Made by a program: the position numbers and the translations under genes. A stretch of 64,000 nt of DNA, from assembly GCA_014860445.1 (NCBI GenBank), contig JACZJT010000017.1, forward strand, positions 142,596 through 206,595, written 5' to 3'. Shown here in pieces: positions 1-6,756 of this stretch (within the stretch, counting starts at the first letter, position 1; each line of letters starts with the position of its first letter). Source of the stretch: Burkholderiales bacterium. GTDB taxonomy: Bacteria; Pseudomonadota; Gammaproteobacteria; Burkholderiales; SG8-39. The notes under the pieces are model-generated. The model did no database searches, was not told where the DNA came from, and worked only from the letters and a program-made list of their open reading frames with translations.

Positions 1-615
1 GGTCAGTGCAGCGTCGCAGGATTTCACTTTGCCGAAGGCATGGAACAGGCGGCGACGACGATGTTCCGCCGTTACCTCAAGCCGCGCAAGCACAAGCTGA
101 TCGGCCTGGCGACGCGCACCCAGGGTTTGATGGTGGCAAAGGATAATCCCAAGGGCATACACGACCTCAGCGATCTGACCGGAAAGGGCGTACGCCTGAT
201 CAACCGCCAGCGCGAATCAGGCAGCCGCATCGAGTTCGATGAGCTGCTCTCGGGAGCCGGCATCGATCCGGCCGCGATAGACGGGTACCACAGCGAGGAA
301 TTCACCCATCTCGCCGTGGCCGCCACGGTCGCCGGCGGCATGGCGGATGCAGGATACGGCATACGCGCGGCCGCGGCGCACTACGGCCTCGATTTCATCC
401 CCTTGCTGACCGAGCGCTACTATCTCGCCTGTCGCGGCGATGCGCTGGACGAACCGCTGCTGGCAAATTTCGTCAAGCTATTGTGCGGGGCGGAGCTGCG
501 CAAGATACTGTCAGGCATGCCGGGTTACGGCACATCCATCACCGGAAAATTTTACGATGTAAGCGATGCCTTGCCGGCGCGGCGCTCTACTCCGGCGCCG
601 GCAAGTTCAAATTGA
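1..615 (+). CDS. Molybdate-responsive regulator, C-terminal PBP-like domain (5' partial)
   Basis: The reading frame is open from base 1, so the start lies outside the window; the ATG at base 40 is internal. What remains is about 200 residues of a periplasmic-binding-protein-like domain (PF12727 type), with the ligand-loop motif ESGSRIEFDELL and the late A-D-A-G-Y-G-I stretch usual in this family. Such domains normally follow a LysR- or ModE-type helix-turn-helix that senses molybdate or a related ligand; the DNA-binding part is not visible here. The neighbours, a molbindin and modABC, support a role in molybdate homeostasis. The function is inferred from domain and context. Confidence 0.8.
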   Translation, partial: GQCSVAGFHFAEGMEQAATTMFRRYLKPRKHKLIGLATRTQGLMVAKDNPKGIHDLSDLTGKGVRLINRQRESGSRIEFDELLSGAGIDPAAIDGYHSEEFTHLAVAATVAGGMADAGYGIRAAAAHYGLDFIPLLTERYYLACRGDALDEPLLANFVKLLCGAELRKILSGMPGYGTSITGKFYDVSDALPARRSTPAPASSN

Positions 616-630
616 GGGTCTGCAACGAAA

Positions 631-692
631 CGAGGGGATAATTCCCCTCGTGCTCCCCTAAATCAGTCGGCAACAAAATGACTTTTGTTACC
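631..692 (+). repeat. Two-hairpin repeat element, copy A
   Basis: Hairpin 1 pairs CGAGGGGA with TCCCCTCG around a TAAT loop (631-650). A conserved linker CTCCCCTAAATC follows, then hairpin 2 pairs GGCAACAAAA with TTTTGTTACC around TGAC (669-692, one mismatch). Hairpin 2 ends eight bases before the ribosome binding site of the molbindin gene. A second copy with the same architecture lies at 18856-18921 after moeA. Function is unknown; it could be a REP-like element, a terminator or a leader regulator. Confidence 0.6.
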
Positions 693-710
693 AAATATAA
701 AGGAATCTCA

Positions 711-920
711 ATGAAAATCAGCGCAAGAAACACCATCAAGGGAACGGTCAAGAACGTCATTCTGGGCCCGGTGAGCGCCGAGCTTACGCTGCGGGTCGCG
801 CCCGGCATCGATATCGTCGCGGTCATCAGTACCGGATCGGCGAAAGCGCTGAAGTTAAAGAAAGGCAAGAAAGCCTACGCCGTGATCAAAGCGAGCAGCG
901 TGATGGTCGCGACCGACTGA
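711..920 (+). CDS. mop: Molbindin, TOBE-domain molybdate-binding protein
   Basis: A 69-residue protein made of a single TOBE (Mop) domain, the usual size for cytoplasmic molbindins, which assemble into hexamers and store or buffer molybdate. I chose the ATG at 711 because AAGGA sits six bases upstream (700-704). An in-frame ATG at 678 lies inside a hairpin and has no ribosome binding site. The core shows SARNTIKGTV, then ELTLRVAPGIDIVAVIS and AYAVIKASSVMVA, the TOBE signature. It stands between the molybdate regulator and modABC, so its expression is probably tied to molybdate supply. Confidence 0.9.
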   Translation: MKISARNTIKGTVKNVILGPVSAELTLRVAPGIDIVAVISTGSAKALKLKKGKKAYAVIKASSVMVATD

Positions 921-970
921 AATCCCTTTCGGCGGACGAAAAGCACGCGCGAAATCGCCGCCGCAACACG

Positions 971-2128
971 TCAAGCGCGCCGGGTCGGCCTTTCCGCGGG
1001 ACGTCCTCCCGCCACATCGTCCGCAGGCGGCATGAGATGGATGCCCGACGTCAGCAGCGTTACCGAAACCTGGTCGCCCACTGCCAGATTGTTGCGGCGC
1101 GCGTGGTGGGTCACGATGCTCATCGCCAGCGGAACGCCCGAGGGTGCGCCGACGTCCAGCGCAATGCTGGTTGACTCGCCCATCGGAACGTACTCGCGAA
1201 TCATGCCGCTCACCGGATTTTCGCGCTCGCCCGCGGAAGGCCGGTCGCGTCGGTGCAGGATCACGCATTCCGGCGGGATCATCCACGCGACCGGATCGCC
1301 GACGTCGAATGCGGGCGCGTACGCCGCGTCCAGCGTGTAATCAAGCCAGGACAACAGCGTCTTGCCCTCGTCACGATGCTGCGCAAGGACCCGCCCCTCG
1401 AACAGATTGTTCTGATCGAGCAGGCGTGCGACCTGAGCCGTCGCCGGGCGCGCCATCACCTGCATCGTCGGACCATCCTGCAAGGTCTCGCCGTGCGACA
1501 GAATCACCATGCGGTCCGCCAGCACGCGCGCCTCGTCCAGATCGTGCGTGACCAGGACTATGGGCATGCGAATGCGCGCGCGCAGTTGCGCGAGTTCACG
1601 CTGCAACCGCCGCCGCGTGACGCGATCCACGGCGGAAAACGGCTCGTCCAGCAGCAGCACCGCCGGATCGCGCGCCAGTGCGCGCGCGAGTGCGACGCGC
1701 TGCTGCTGTCCGCCGGAGAGCTGGCGCGGGAGGCGTTCTTCCAGACCCGACAGATGCACCAGTTCAAGCAGATCACGCGCCCTGCCCTCACGTTCGCCTG
1801 CAGCGACGTGCGCCATCGCCGACTCGACATTCCCCAGCGCACTCAGATGCGGAAACAAGGCGTAACTCTGAAACACGATGCCGACCGATCGCAGTTGCGG
1901 CGCGAGGTTTATCCCATTCGCGGTGTCGAGCCAGACCTCGCCGGCGCAGCGCACATCGCCCTCGTCCGGTCGGTTCAGGCCGGCGACGCAGCGCAGTATC
2001 GTGGTTTTGCCGCTGCCCGACGGCCCTACCAGCGCGACCAGTTCTCCAGCACCGCAATCAAAGCGCGCGGCAAGCGGAATCGGCGCCGACTGGCGCAGGT
2101 TGACCTGCAATACGGCCCGTTCATCCAT
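971..2128 (-). CDS. modC: Molybdate ABC transporter ATP-binding protein ModC
   Basis: The 385-residue ATPase powers high-affinity molybdate import. Seen: Walker A GPSGSGKTT at residues 35-43, signature LSGGQQQR near 140, Walker B LLLDEP near 160, H-loop THD near 190, and a C-terminal TOBE region that binds molybdate in this family. The start chosen is the ATG at 2128, which overlaps the modB stop in an ATGGATGA arrangement, indicating translational coupling; a longer frame to 2158 is just the open frame inside modB. It is the last gene of modABC on the minus strand. Confidence 0.95.
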   Translation of the reverse strand: MDERAVLQVNLRQSAPIPLAARFDCGAGELVALVGPSGSGKTTILRCVAGLNRPDEGDVRCAGEVWLDTANGINLAPQLRSVGIVFQSYALFPHLSALGNVESAMAHVAAGEREGRARDLLELVHLSGLEERLPRQLSGGQQQRVALARALARDPAVLLLDEPFSAVDRVTRRRLQRELAQLRARIRMPIVLVTHDLDEARVLADRMVILSHGETLQDGPTMQVMARPATAQVARLLDQNNLFEGRVLAQHRDEGKTLLSWLDYTLDAAYAPAFDVGDPVAWMIPPECVILHRRDRPSAGERENPVSGMIREYVPMGESTSIALDVGAPSGVPLAMSIVTHHARRNNLAVGDQVSVTLLTSGIHLMPPADDVAGGRPAERPTRRA

Positions 2129-2789
2129 GCCTGCGCCCGATGCGATTGGAAAGCGCATACACCGCGCCTATTGCCACCATCGAGAAGGCGAGCAGCAGGC
2201 CGGACATCGTCGCGGCGCCCGGCTCGTCGAAGGCCTGCACCCGGTCGTAAATCGCGATTGCTATGGTTTGCGTCTCTCCCGGAATATTGCCGCCCATCAT
2301 GAGCACTACACCGAATTCTCCCATGGTGTGTGCGAATGTCAGCACCAGTGCCGAGACGATGCCCGGCCAGGCGAGCGGAAATTCGATTGTCAGAAAAGTG
2401 CGCCAGGCGGACATGCCGCTGCACCAGGCTGCCTCGCGCACATCCAACGGAATGGACTGAAACGCGCGCTGCATCGGCTGCACTGCGAACGGAATGTTGA
2501 ACAGGATGGAGGCCAGCAGCAAACCATCGAAACTGAAAGCCAGTTGGTGACCGAAAACGGACTGCCAGGCGCTGCCGATGGGCGTGGCGCCGCCGAAAAC
2601 CGAAAGCATGTAATAGCCCAGCACCGTGGGCGGCAGCACCAGCGGTAATGCCACCAGCGCCTCCACCCATGCGCGGCCGCGAAATTCGCGCCAGGCGATC
2701 TGTCGCGCCACGACTATGCCGAATGGCAGCAGCCAGACCACGGTCCAGGCCGAGAGTTTGAGCGACAGCAGTAGCGCCGGCCAGTTCAC
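2121..2789 (-). CDS. modB: Molybdate ABC transporter permease ModB
   Basis: The 222-residue integral membrane protein forms the molybdate channel with ModC and receives substrate from ModA. Several hydrophobic helices are visible. The BPD-transporter coupling motif is present as EAAWCSGMSAWRTFLTIEFP, which contacts the ATPase. It starts at a GTG only a few bases after the modA stop and overlaps modC at its end, so the three genes form one operon. Length is normal for ModB. No defects seen. Confidence 0.95.
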   Translation of the reverse strand: MNWPALLLSLKLSAWTVVWLLPFGIVVARQIAWREFRGRAWVEALVALPLVLPPTVLGYYMLSVFGGATPIGSAWQSVFGHQLAFSFDGLLLASILFNIPFAVQPMQRAFQSIPLDVREAAWCSGMSAWRTFLTIEFPLAWPGIVSALVLTFAHTMGEFGVVLMMGGNIPGETQTIAIAIYDRVQAFDEPGAATMSGLLLAFSMVAIGAVYALSNRIGRRHG

Positions 2790-2795
2790 TGAGAG

Positions 2796-3584
2796 CTAGT
2801 GTCCCGTGGCCGGCAGCGCGAAACCGTATTTCTCGAACACGCCTCTCGCCGAAGGCGATTGCGCATACGCGTAGAATGCCCGCGCCGTGTCTCCCGCACC
2901 GTTCAACAATACCGCCCGCTGCCGCAATGGTGCGTGCCAGTCGGCAGGCAGCAAGGCGTATGTGCCCGCTTTGGACATCTGCCCGGATAATGCGAGTGAA
3001 TAGGCGATGAGTCCGGCCTCCACCGAACCCGAAGCGGCGAACTGCGCGGCCTGGGAAATGTTTTCGCCCATGACCAGATGGCCTTGCGCCTTTTGCCACA
3101 GGCTCCTGTTCATCAGCACCTCGCGCGCGGCGCGGCCGTAGGGTGCGTGCTCCGGATTGGCGATGGCCAGTTTGCGCAGCCTGCCATCGTTCAGCGCTGC
3201 CGCAAGGCCCTCGAGTTTTGCATCCGCCTTGATCGGAGATCGGTTCGACACATAGACCGCGAGCCGTCCAAGGGCATAGAGCGCACCCCCGTCCGGAGTC
3301 AGACCACGGTCTTCCAGTTCACGCACGTAAGCCTCGTCTGCTGAGAAAAACACCTCGAACGGCGCGCCCTGGATGATCTGCCGCACGAAGTTGCCCGATG
3401 ATCCGAAGCTGAGCTTGACCGAGCGTCCGCTGGCGCGCGCAAACGCGGCGGCGACTTCGGTGAGCGCGTATTGCAGATCGGATGCCGCGGCGACCACCGG
3501 AACCGCAGCGGCACCGGCGACCGAGGCCGTCGAAAGCAGCACCGCGATCGGGAGGACGAAACACTTTGCGAGCGCACGAAAAAT
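2796..3584 (-). CDS. modA: Molybdate-binding periplasmic protein ModA, apparent ATT start
   Basis: The substrate-binding protein of the molybdate importer. The mature part shows ASDLQYAL, FGSSGNF and the GQMSKAGTYALLP region typical of ModA. The frame has a GTG at 3542, but that lies inside the signal peptide and has no ribosome binding site. Extending the frame reaches an ATT at 3582-3584 preceded by GGAGG (3591-3595) with a six-base spacer. That start gives a textbook signal peptide (IFRALAKCF, then a hydrophobic core ending near AGAAA) and a 262-residue protein, the normal length. The ATT start is my inference; a sequencing error is the alternative. Confidence 0.9.
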   Translation of the reverse strand: MFRALAKCFVLPIAVLLSTASVAGAAAVPVVAAASDLQYALTEVAAAFARASGRSVKLSFGSSGNFVRQIIQGAPFEVFFSADEAYVRELEDRGLTPDGGALYALGRLAVYVSNRSPIKADAKLEGLAAALNDGRLRKLAIANPEHAPYGRAAREVLMNRSLWQKAQGHLVMGENISQAAQFAASGSVEAGLIAYSLALSGQMSKAGTYALLPADWHAPLRQRAVLLNGAGDTARAFYAYAQSPSARGVFEKYGFALPATGH

Positions 3585-3739
3585 CTGTCACCTCCGTCCA
3601 ACATTTTGCACTGAAACCCTGTCATTGCAACGCAGCCGGTTCCAGTCGAGCGCATGCTATCAGACAATGATGGGCGCGGTATGCGCGGCAGCGGGATTGG
3701 CTTAAACTCGGCCTCTCCGAATTGATAAAGGGTGGAAAC

Positions 3740-4027
3740 ATGGCAGCCTATCTCGTAGTCGACATCGACGTCACCGATCCGGCGCAGTTCGAAGAATACA
3801 AAAAACTGGCACCTGCTGCGATCGCCAAGTACGGCGGACGCTATTTGATTCGCGGCGGCGCCTACGAAACGATGGAAGGCGACTGGAAGCCGCAGCGCGT
3901 GACCATAGTGGAATTCGAGTCGATGGAGAAAGGCAAGGTCTTCTACAACTCGCCCGAATATCAGGCGGCGATCAAGACGCGCGCGGGTGCGGCGAACATG
4001 AAGATGCTGCTGGTGCAGGGCGTCTAG
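3740..4027 (+). CDS. DUF1330 family protein
   Basis: A 95-residue cytoplasmic protein of the DUF1330 family, small ferredoxin-like alpha/beta-barrel proteins of unknown role. Seen: YLVVDIDVTDPAQFEEY at the start, KYGGRYLIRGG in the middle and the closing FYNSPEYQAAIKTR motif that defines the family. The ATG at 3740 is preceded by AGGGTGG. It is divergent from modA, with 155 bases between them, and convergent with the cupin gene. Nothing links it to molybdenum except position. Confidence 0.85.
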   Translation: MAAYLVVDIDVTDPAQFEEYKKLAPAAIAKYGGRYLIRGGAYETMEGDWKPQRVTIVEFESMEKGKVFYNSPEYQAAIKTRAGAANMKMLLVQGV

Positions 4028-4053
4028 CAGTCAACCATTCTCGGCCCGGAGGC

Positions 4054-4440
4054 CTAGTGGTCCGGCAATTCCACCGTCTTGAATTCGCCGGGCAGCACCA
4101 CTTCGAGCAACTCTACGTCGTCTGAATGCCCCAGTTCCCGATGGCGGATGCCGGGGGGCTGGTAGGCGCAGGAACCGGCTTCGAGCAGCACCTCGCCCAC
4201 GCCTTCGTAGTCGAATTTGATCCAGCCTTTCAGGATATAAACCAGCTGAAATTCGGTATCGTGCCAGTGCGTCTTGCCGACGAATTCGCCGCCGGGCCGC
4301 GCGCGGATGACATGGGCCACCGCTCCGCCGCCGGTCGCGTCCTTGACGCCGAGGTCGCGGTATTCAAAAAATGCGCGCAGGCCGTCGGCCTTGAATTCAC
4401 TGCCTTTCAGGTGGCTGACACTGAATTTCCGTTTGGACAT
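4054..4440 (-). CDS. Small cupin-domain protein
   Basis: A 128-residue single-domain cupin. The metal-binding motif is visible as THWHDTEFQLVYILKG, followed by the second half GSCAYQPPGIRHRELGHSDD, giving the usual three histidines and one acidic residue. Cupins of this kind bind a divalent metal and may be small enzymes or sensors; nothing here decides the substrate. It lies just downstream of the terminator of the formate dehydrogenase operon and has its own start, so it is probably a separate unit. Confidence 0.8.
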   Translation of the reverse strand: MSKRKFSVSHLKGSEFKADGLRAFFEYRDLGVKDATGGGAVAHVIRARPGGEFVGKTHWHDTEFQLVYILKGWIKFDYEGVGEVLLEAGSCAYQPPGIRHRELGHSDDVELLEVVLPGEFKTVELPDH

Positions 4441-4475
4441 TGCTCTCCCCTCCCCCGTGTGAATTTCCGCTAAAC

Positions 4476-4498
4476 AAAAAAGGCGCCGCAGCGCCTTT
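4476..4498 (-). terminator. Intrinsic terminator of the formate dehydrogenase operon
   Basis: On the minus strand AAAGGCGC pairs with GCGCCTTT around a TGCG loop and runs into a six-T tract. It lies 20 bases past the stop of the last operon gene, exactly where a rho-independent terminator is expected. Confidence 0.8.
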
Positions 4499-4518
4499 CT
4501 TGCCCTTGGCGGCTTTGG

Positions 4519-4788
4519 CTATTTCTTGGCCGCCGGTTTGGCGGCCTTCACTTCAGGCGCGGCGCCGCCCTTGCCATGCTCTTTTTTGTAGCGCTCGACC
4601 GCCCGGTCCTGTGCCTTCGCCAGCGCGGCCGAATCTTTCTTTGCTGCCTCGGCCTTTTTCACGCCGGCTTCCGCAGCCTTCGCCTTGGCGGCATCGTCCA
4701 TCGGCGCGACGGGCAGCTTGGCCTGGGCCATCCCCGCGCTCAATGCGAATGCGATTGCTCCGGCGGCCATCATGCTTCCGATATTCAT
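4519..4788 (-). CDS. Small Lys/Ala-rich periplasmic protein of the fdh operon
   Basis: An 89-residue protein with a signal peptide (MNIGSMMAAGAIAFALSAGMAQA) and a mature part that is almost only Ala, Lys and Glu, probably one long charged helix, ending in a Lys/Ala tail. The ATG at 4788 has GGGAGA upstream and lies 13 bases after the FdhC stop, so it is the last gene of the formate dehydrogenase operon. I recognise no domain. Being exported next to a periplasmic enzyme it could be an assembly or stabilising factor; that is a guess. Confidence 0.7.
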   Translation of the reverse strand: MNIGSMMAAGAIAFALSAGMAQAKLPVAPMDDAAKAKAAEAGVKKAEAAKKDSAALAKAQDRAVERYKKEHGKGGAAPEVKAAKPAAKK

Positions 4789-4801
4789 ATCAGTCTCCCA
4801 A

Positions 4802-5851
4802 TTAGTGTTGGACCTGCGTCGGGGCGGTCGTTGCAGTGGCGTCGCCGGGCTCGCCCGAGGGCAGCGCCCTTCTGCCGGCCTTGACGTCCTCGTACCAGTA
4901 TTGCGCGTGCTCGCGCGCCCAGGTTTCGTCCACGTAACCGTCGCGCATCGCATCGTAGGCGCCCGTGGTGCCCACGGTACCCAGGTAGATATGGGTGGCC
5001 GCCCACAGGATGAACCAGAGCCCGGCGATGACATGCACGGTGCTGGCCAAAATCATCAATGATCGCGACTGGTCGAAGTTCGGAAAATCCAGGACCAGGC
5101 CGCTTGCGCAGGATACGGTTCCCAGACCGATCACGCCGCCCCAGAACCAGATTTTCTCCCCCGCGTTGAAGCGGCCAGAAGGCACGACTTCCCCGGTAAG
5201 CACCCCGCCGCCCTTGACCAACCAGGTGATGTCGTAGGCTCGCGGCCAGTTGTCGCCGATGAATTTCACGACGAAGACCACGACGCTGAACGCGAAAATC
5301 GGCCCGACGAAGTTGTGCAGGGTCTTCCCGAATTCGGCGAGCCAGCCGAACAAGGTGTGCCCGATCAAGGGCAGCAGCACGAATTTTCCGAACAGCGTAA
5401 TCAGCCCGCTGAGGGCGAGTATGCAAAAGCTGATGGCCATGCTCCAGTGGGCGATGCGCTCGAAGCTGGAAAAGCGCTCGATCATCTTGCCCGTAGGCGG
5501 ACTGTGCAGGCCGATCGGACCGCGCAATTTGTAGAACGCGCCGATGCCGACCAGCATCAGCACGACCAGCCAGCCACCGTACTGGACAATCGGACCGTTG
5601 CGCAGCTTGCGCCAGGCCTGGCCTTCGTTCTGGATCAGCACCCCGGCCTCGCGACCCTTGGCCGTGGTGTACGCTTCCTTACCCGAGCGCACCTCGCGCC
5701 AAGTCGGCGCGTTGTTGCCCGGCTGCACCTCCTGGCGCTGCGCCTGGGTATCCTGAGACTGCGCCTGGGCCCATGCCGACCCGCCGCAGAGCGGCAGTAG
5801 CAGCAGCAGGCCGAGGAGAAAATTCCGCACGCCCGAATAGTTGGCTCGCAT
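4802..5851 (-). CDS. fdhC: Formate dehydrogenase gamma subunit, cytochrome b
   Basis: A 349-residue membrane subunit that accepts electrons from FdhB through heme b and passes them to the quinone pool. Seen: an N-terminal signal sequence, a 90-residue periplasmic extension, then about five membrane segments. Candidate heme histidines are in RIAHWSMAISF, in TLHNFVGPIFA and in TVHVIAGLWF followed by ATHIYLG. It belongs to the FdnI/FdoI type, with the longer N-terminus typical of betaproteobacterial versions. It follows a small lipoprotein gene and precedes a small periplasmic protein gene in one operon. Confidence 0.93.
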   Translation of the reverse strand: MRANYSGVRNFLLGLLLLLPLCGGSAWAQAQSQDTQAQRQEVQPGNNAPTWREVRSGKEAYTTAKGREAGVLIQNEGQAWRKLRNGPIVQYGGWLVVLMLVGIGAFYKLRGPIGLHSPPTGKMIERFSSFERIAHWSMAISFCILALSGLITLFGKFVLLPLIGHTLFGWLAEFGKTLHNFVGPIFAFSVVVFVVKFIGDNWPRAYDITWLVKGGGVLTGEVVPSGRFNAGEKIWFWGGVIGLGTVSCASGLVLDFPNFDQSRSLMILASTVHVIAGLWFILWAATHIYLGTVGTTGAYDAMRDGYVDETWAREHAQYWYEDVKAGRRALPSGEPGDATATTAPTQVQH

Positions 5852-5860
5852 GATTCCTCC

Positions 5861-6127
5861 TTAATCGCCGATGCGCACGTATTCGTTCTGGCTCTGGCTG
5901 CGCGTTTTCAGGGCGGACTCCCAGCTGCTCTTGTCGCCCTTGTTCCACTTCGAGGTGGTGTAGGTATCGCCGGCGCCGGGCGCATTGTCCCAGGGCCGGG
6001 TATCCGGCTTACCTTGATACTTGCCCTGTTTGTACACGACCGCCTGGTCGATCTCACCGCAAGCCGTCAGCGCGACGGCGGCGGCAACAGCGGCAAGGAC
6101 GAGCACGAGCTTCTGCGACTTGATCAT
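5861..6127 (-). CDS. Small lipoprotein of the fdh operon
   Basis: An 88-residue protein with a lipoprotein signal: a charged start (MIKSQK), a hydrophobic stretch and a lipobox LTAC. The mature part contains YKQGKYQGKPDTRPWDN and is hydrophilic. The ATG overlaps the fdhB stop (ATGA), which fixes the start and shows translational coupling. It sits between the beta and gamma subunit genes, so it probably accompanies the complex at the outer face of the inner membrane. No known domain recognised. Confidence 0.8.
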   Translation of the reverse strand: MIKSQKLVLVLAAVAAAVALTACGEIDQAVVYKQGKYQGKPDTRPWDNAPGAGDTYTTSKWNKGDKSSWESALKTRSQSQNEYVRIGD

Positions 6128-6744
6128 GATTTCGCTCCTTTCGGTGCCTGCTGCTTGTCGGGCTTGCCGTAGGCCGTGCTCCAGCCCCACACTTCCGCGC
6201 CCTTGCCGCGCTTGAGCGCGCGGTCACGGAATATGTCCGCAACGACATCGCCGTCGCCGCCGAGCAGCGCCTTGGTCGAACACATTTCGACGCAGGCGGG
6301 AAGCTTGCCCTGCGAAAGGCGGTTCGAACCATACTTGGCGAACTCCTCCTTGGAATTGTCCGCCTCCGGCCCGCCGGCGCAGAAGGTGCACTTGTCCATC
6401 TTGCCGCGCATGCCGAACGCGCCGGCTTGCGGGAACTGCGGCGCGCCGAACGGACAGGCGTAGAAGCAGTAGCCGCAGCCTATGCAGACGTCCTTGTCGT
6501 GCAGCACCACGCCTTCCTCGGTGCGGTAGAAGCAATCCACCGGACACACCGCCATGCACGGTGCATCCGAGCAGTGCATGCAGGCGACTGAAATCGACTT
6601 CTCGCCAGGCACGCCGTCGTTCAGGGTCACGACGCGACGCCGGTTCACACCCCAGGGCACCTCGTTCTCCTGCTTGCAGGCAGTCACACAACCGTTGCAC
6701 TCGATGCAGCGCTCGGCGTCACACAGGAATTTCATTCTGGCCAT
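6124..6744 (-). CDS. fdhB: Formate dehydrogenase beta subunit, 4x[4Fe-4S]
   Basis: A 206-residue iron-sulfur electron-transfer subunit linking the molybdopterin subunit to the cytochrome b. Cysteine clusters are visible in order: CIECNGCVTACK, CMHCSDAPCMAVCP, CIGCGYCFYACP and a last set in CTFC followed by CVEMC, enough for four [4Fe-4S] centres. It is shorter than the roughly 290-residue E. coli FdnH and lacks the C-terminal membrane helix, so it relies on other subunits for anchoring. It lies 12 bases after fdhA. Confidence 0.95.
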   Translation of the reverse strand: MARMKFLCDAERCIECNGCVTACKQENEVPWGVNRRRVVTLNDGVPGEKSISVACMHCSDAPCMAVCPVDCFYRTEEGVVLHDKDVCIGCGYCFYACPFGAPQFPQAGAFGMRGKMDKCTFCAGGPEADNSKEEFAKYGSNRLSQGKLPACVEMCSTKALLGGDGDVVADIFRDRALKRGKGAEVWGWSTAYGKPDKQQAPKGAKS

Positions 6745-6756
6745 GATGTTCTCCCC

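Noticed and set aside
615-710. Moco riboswitch upstream of the molbindin gene
   Set aside because: The leader is too short for the known Moco RNA motif and shows only the two-hairpin repeat.
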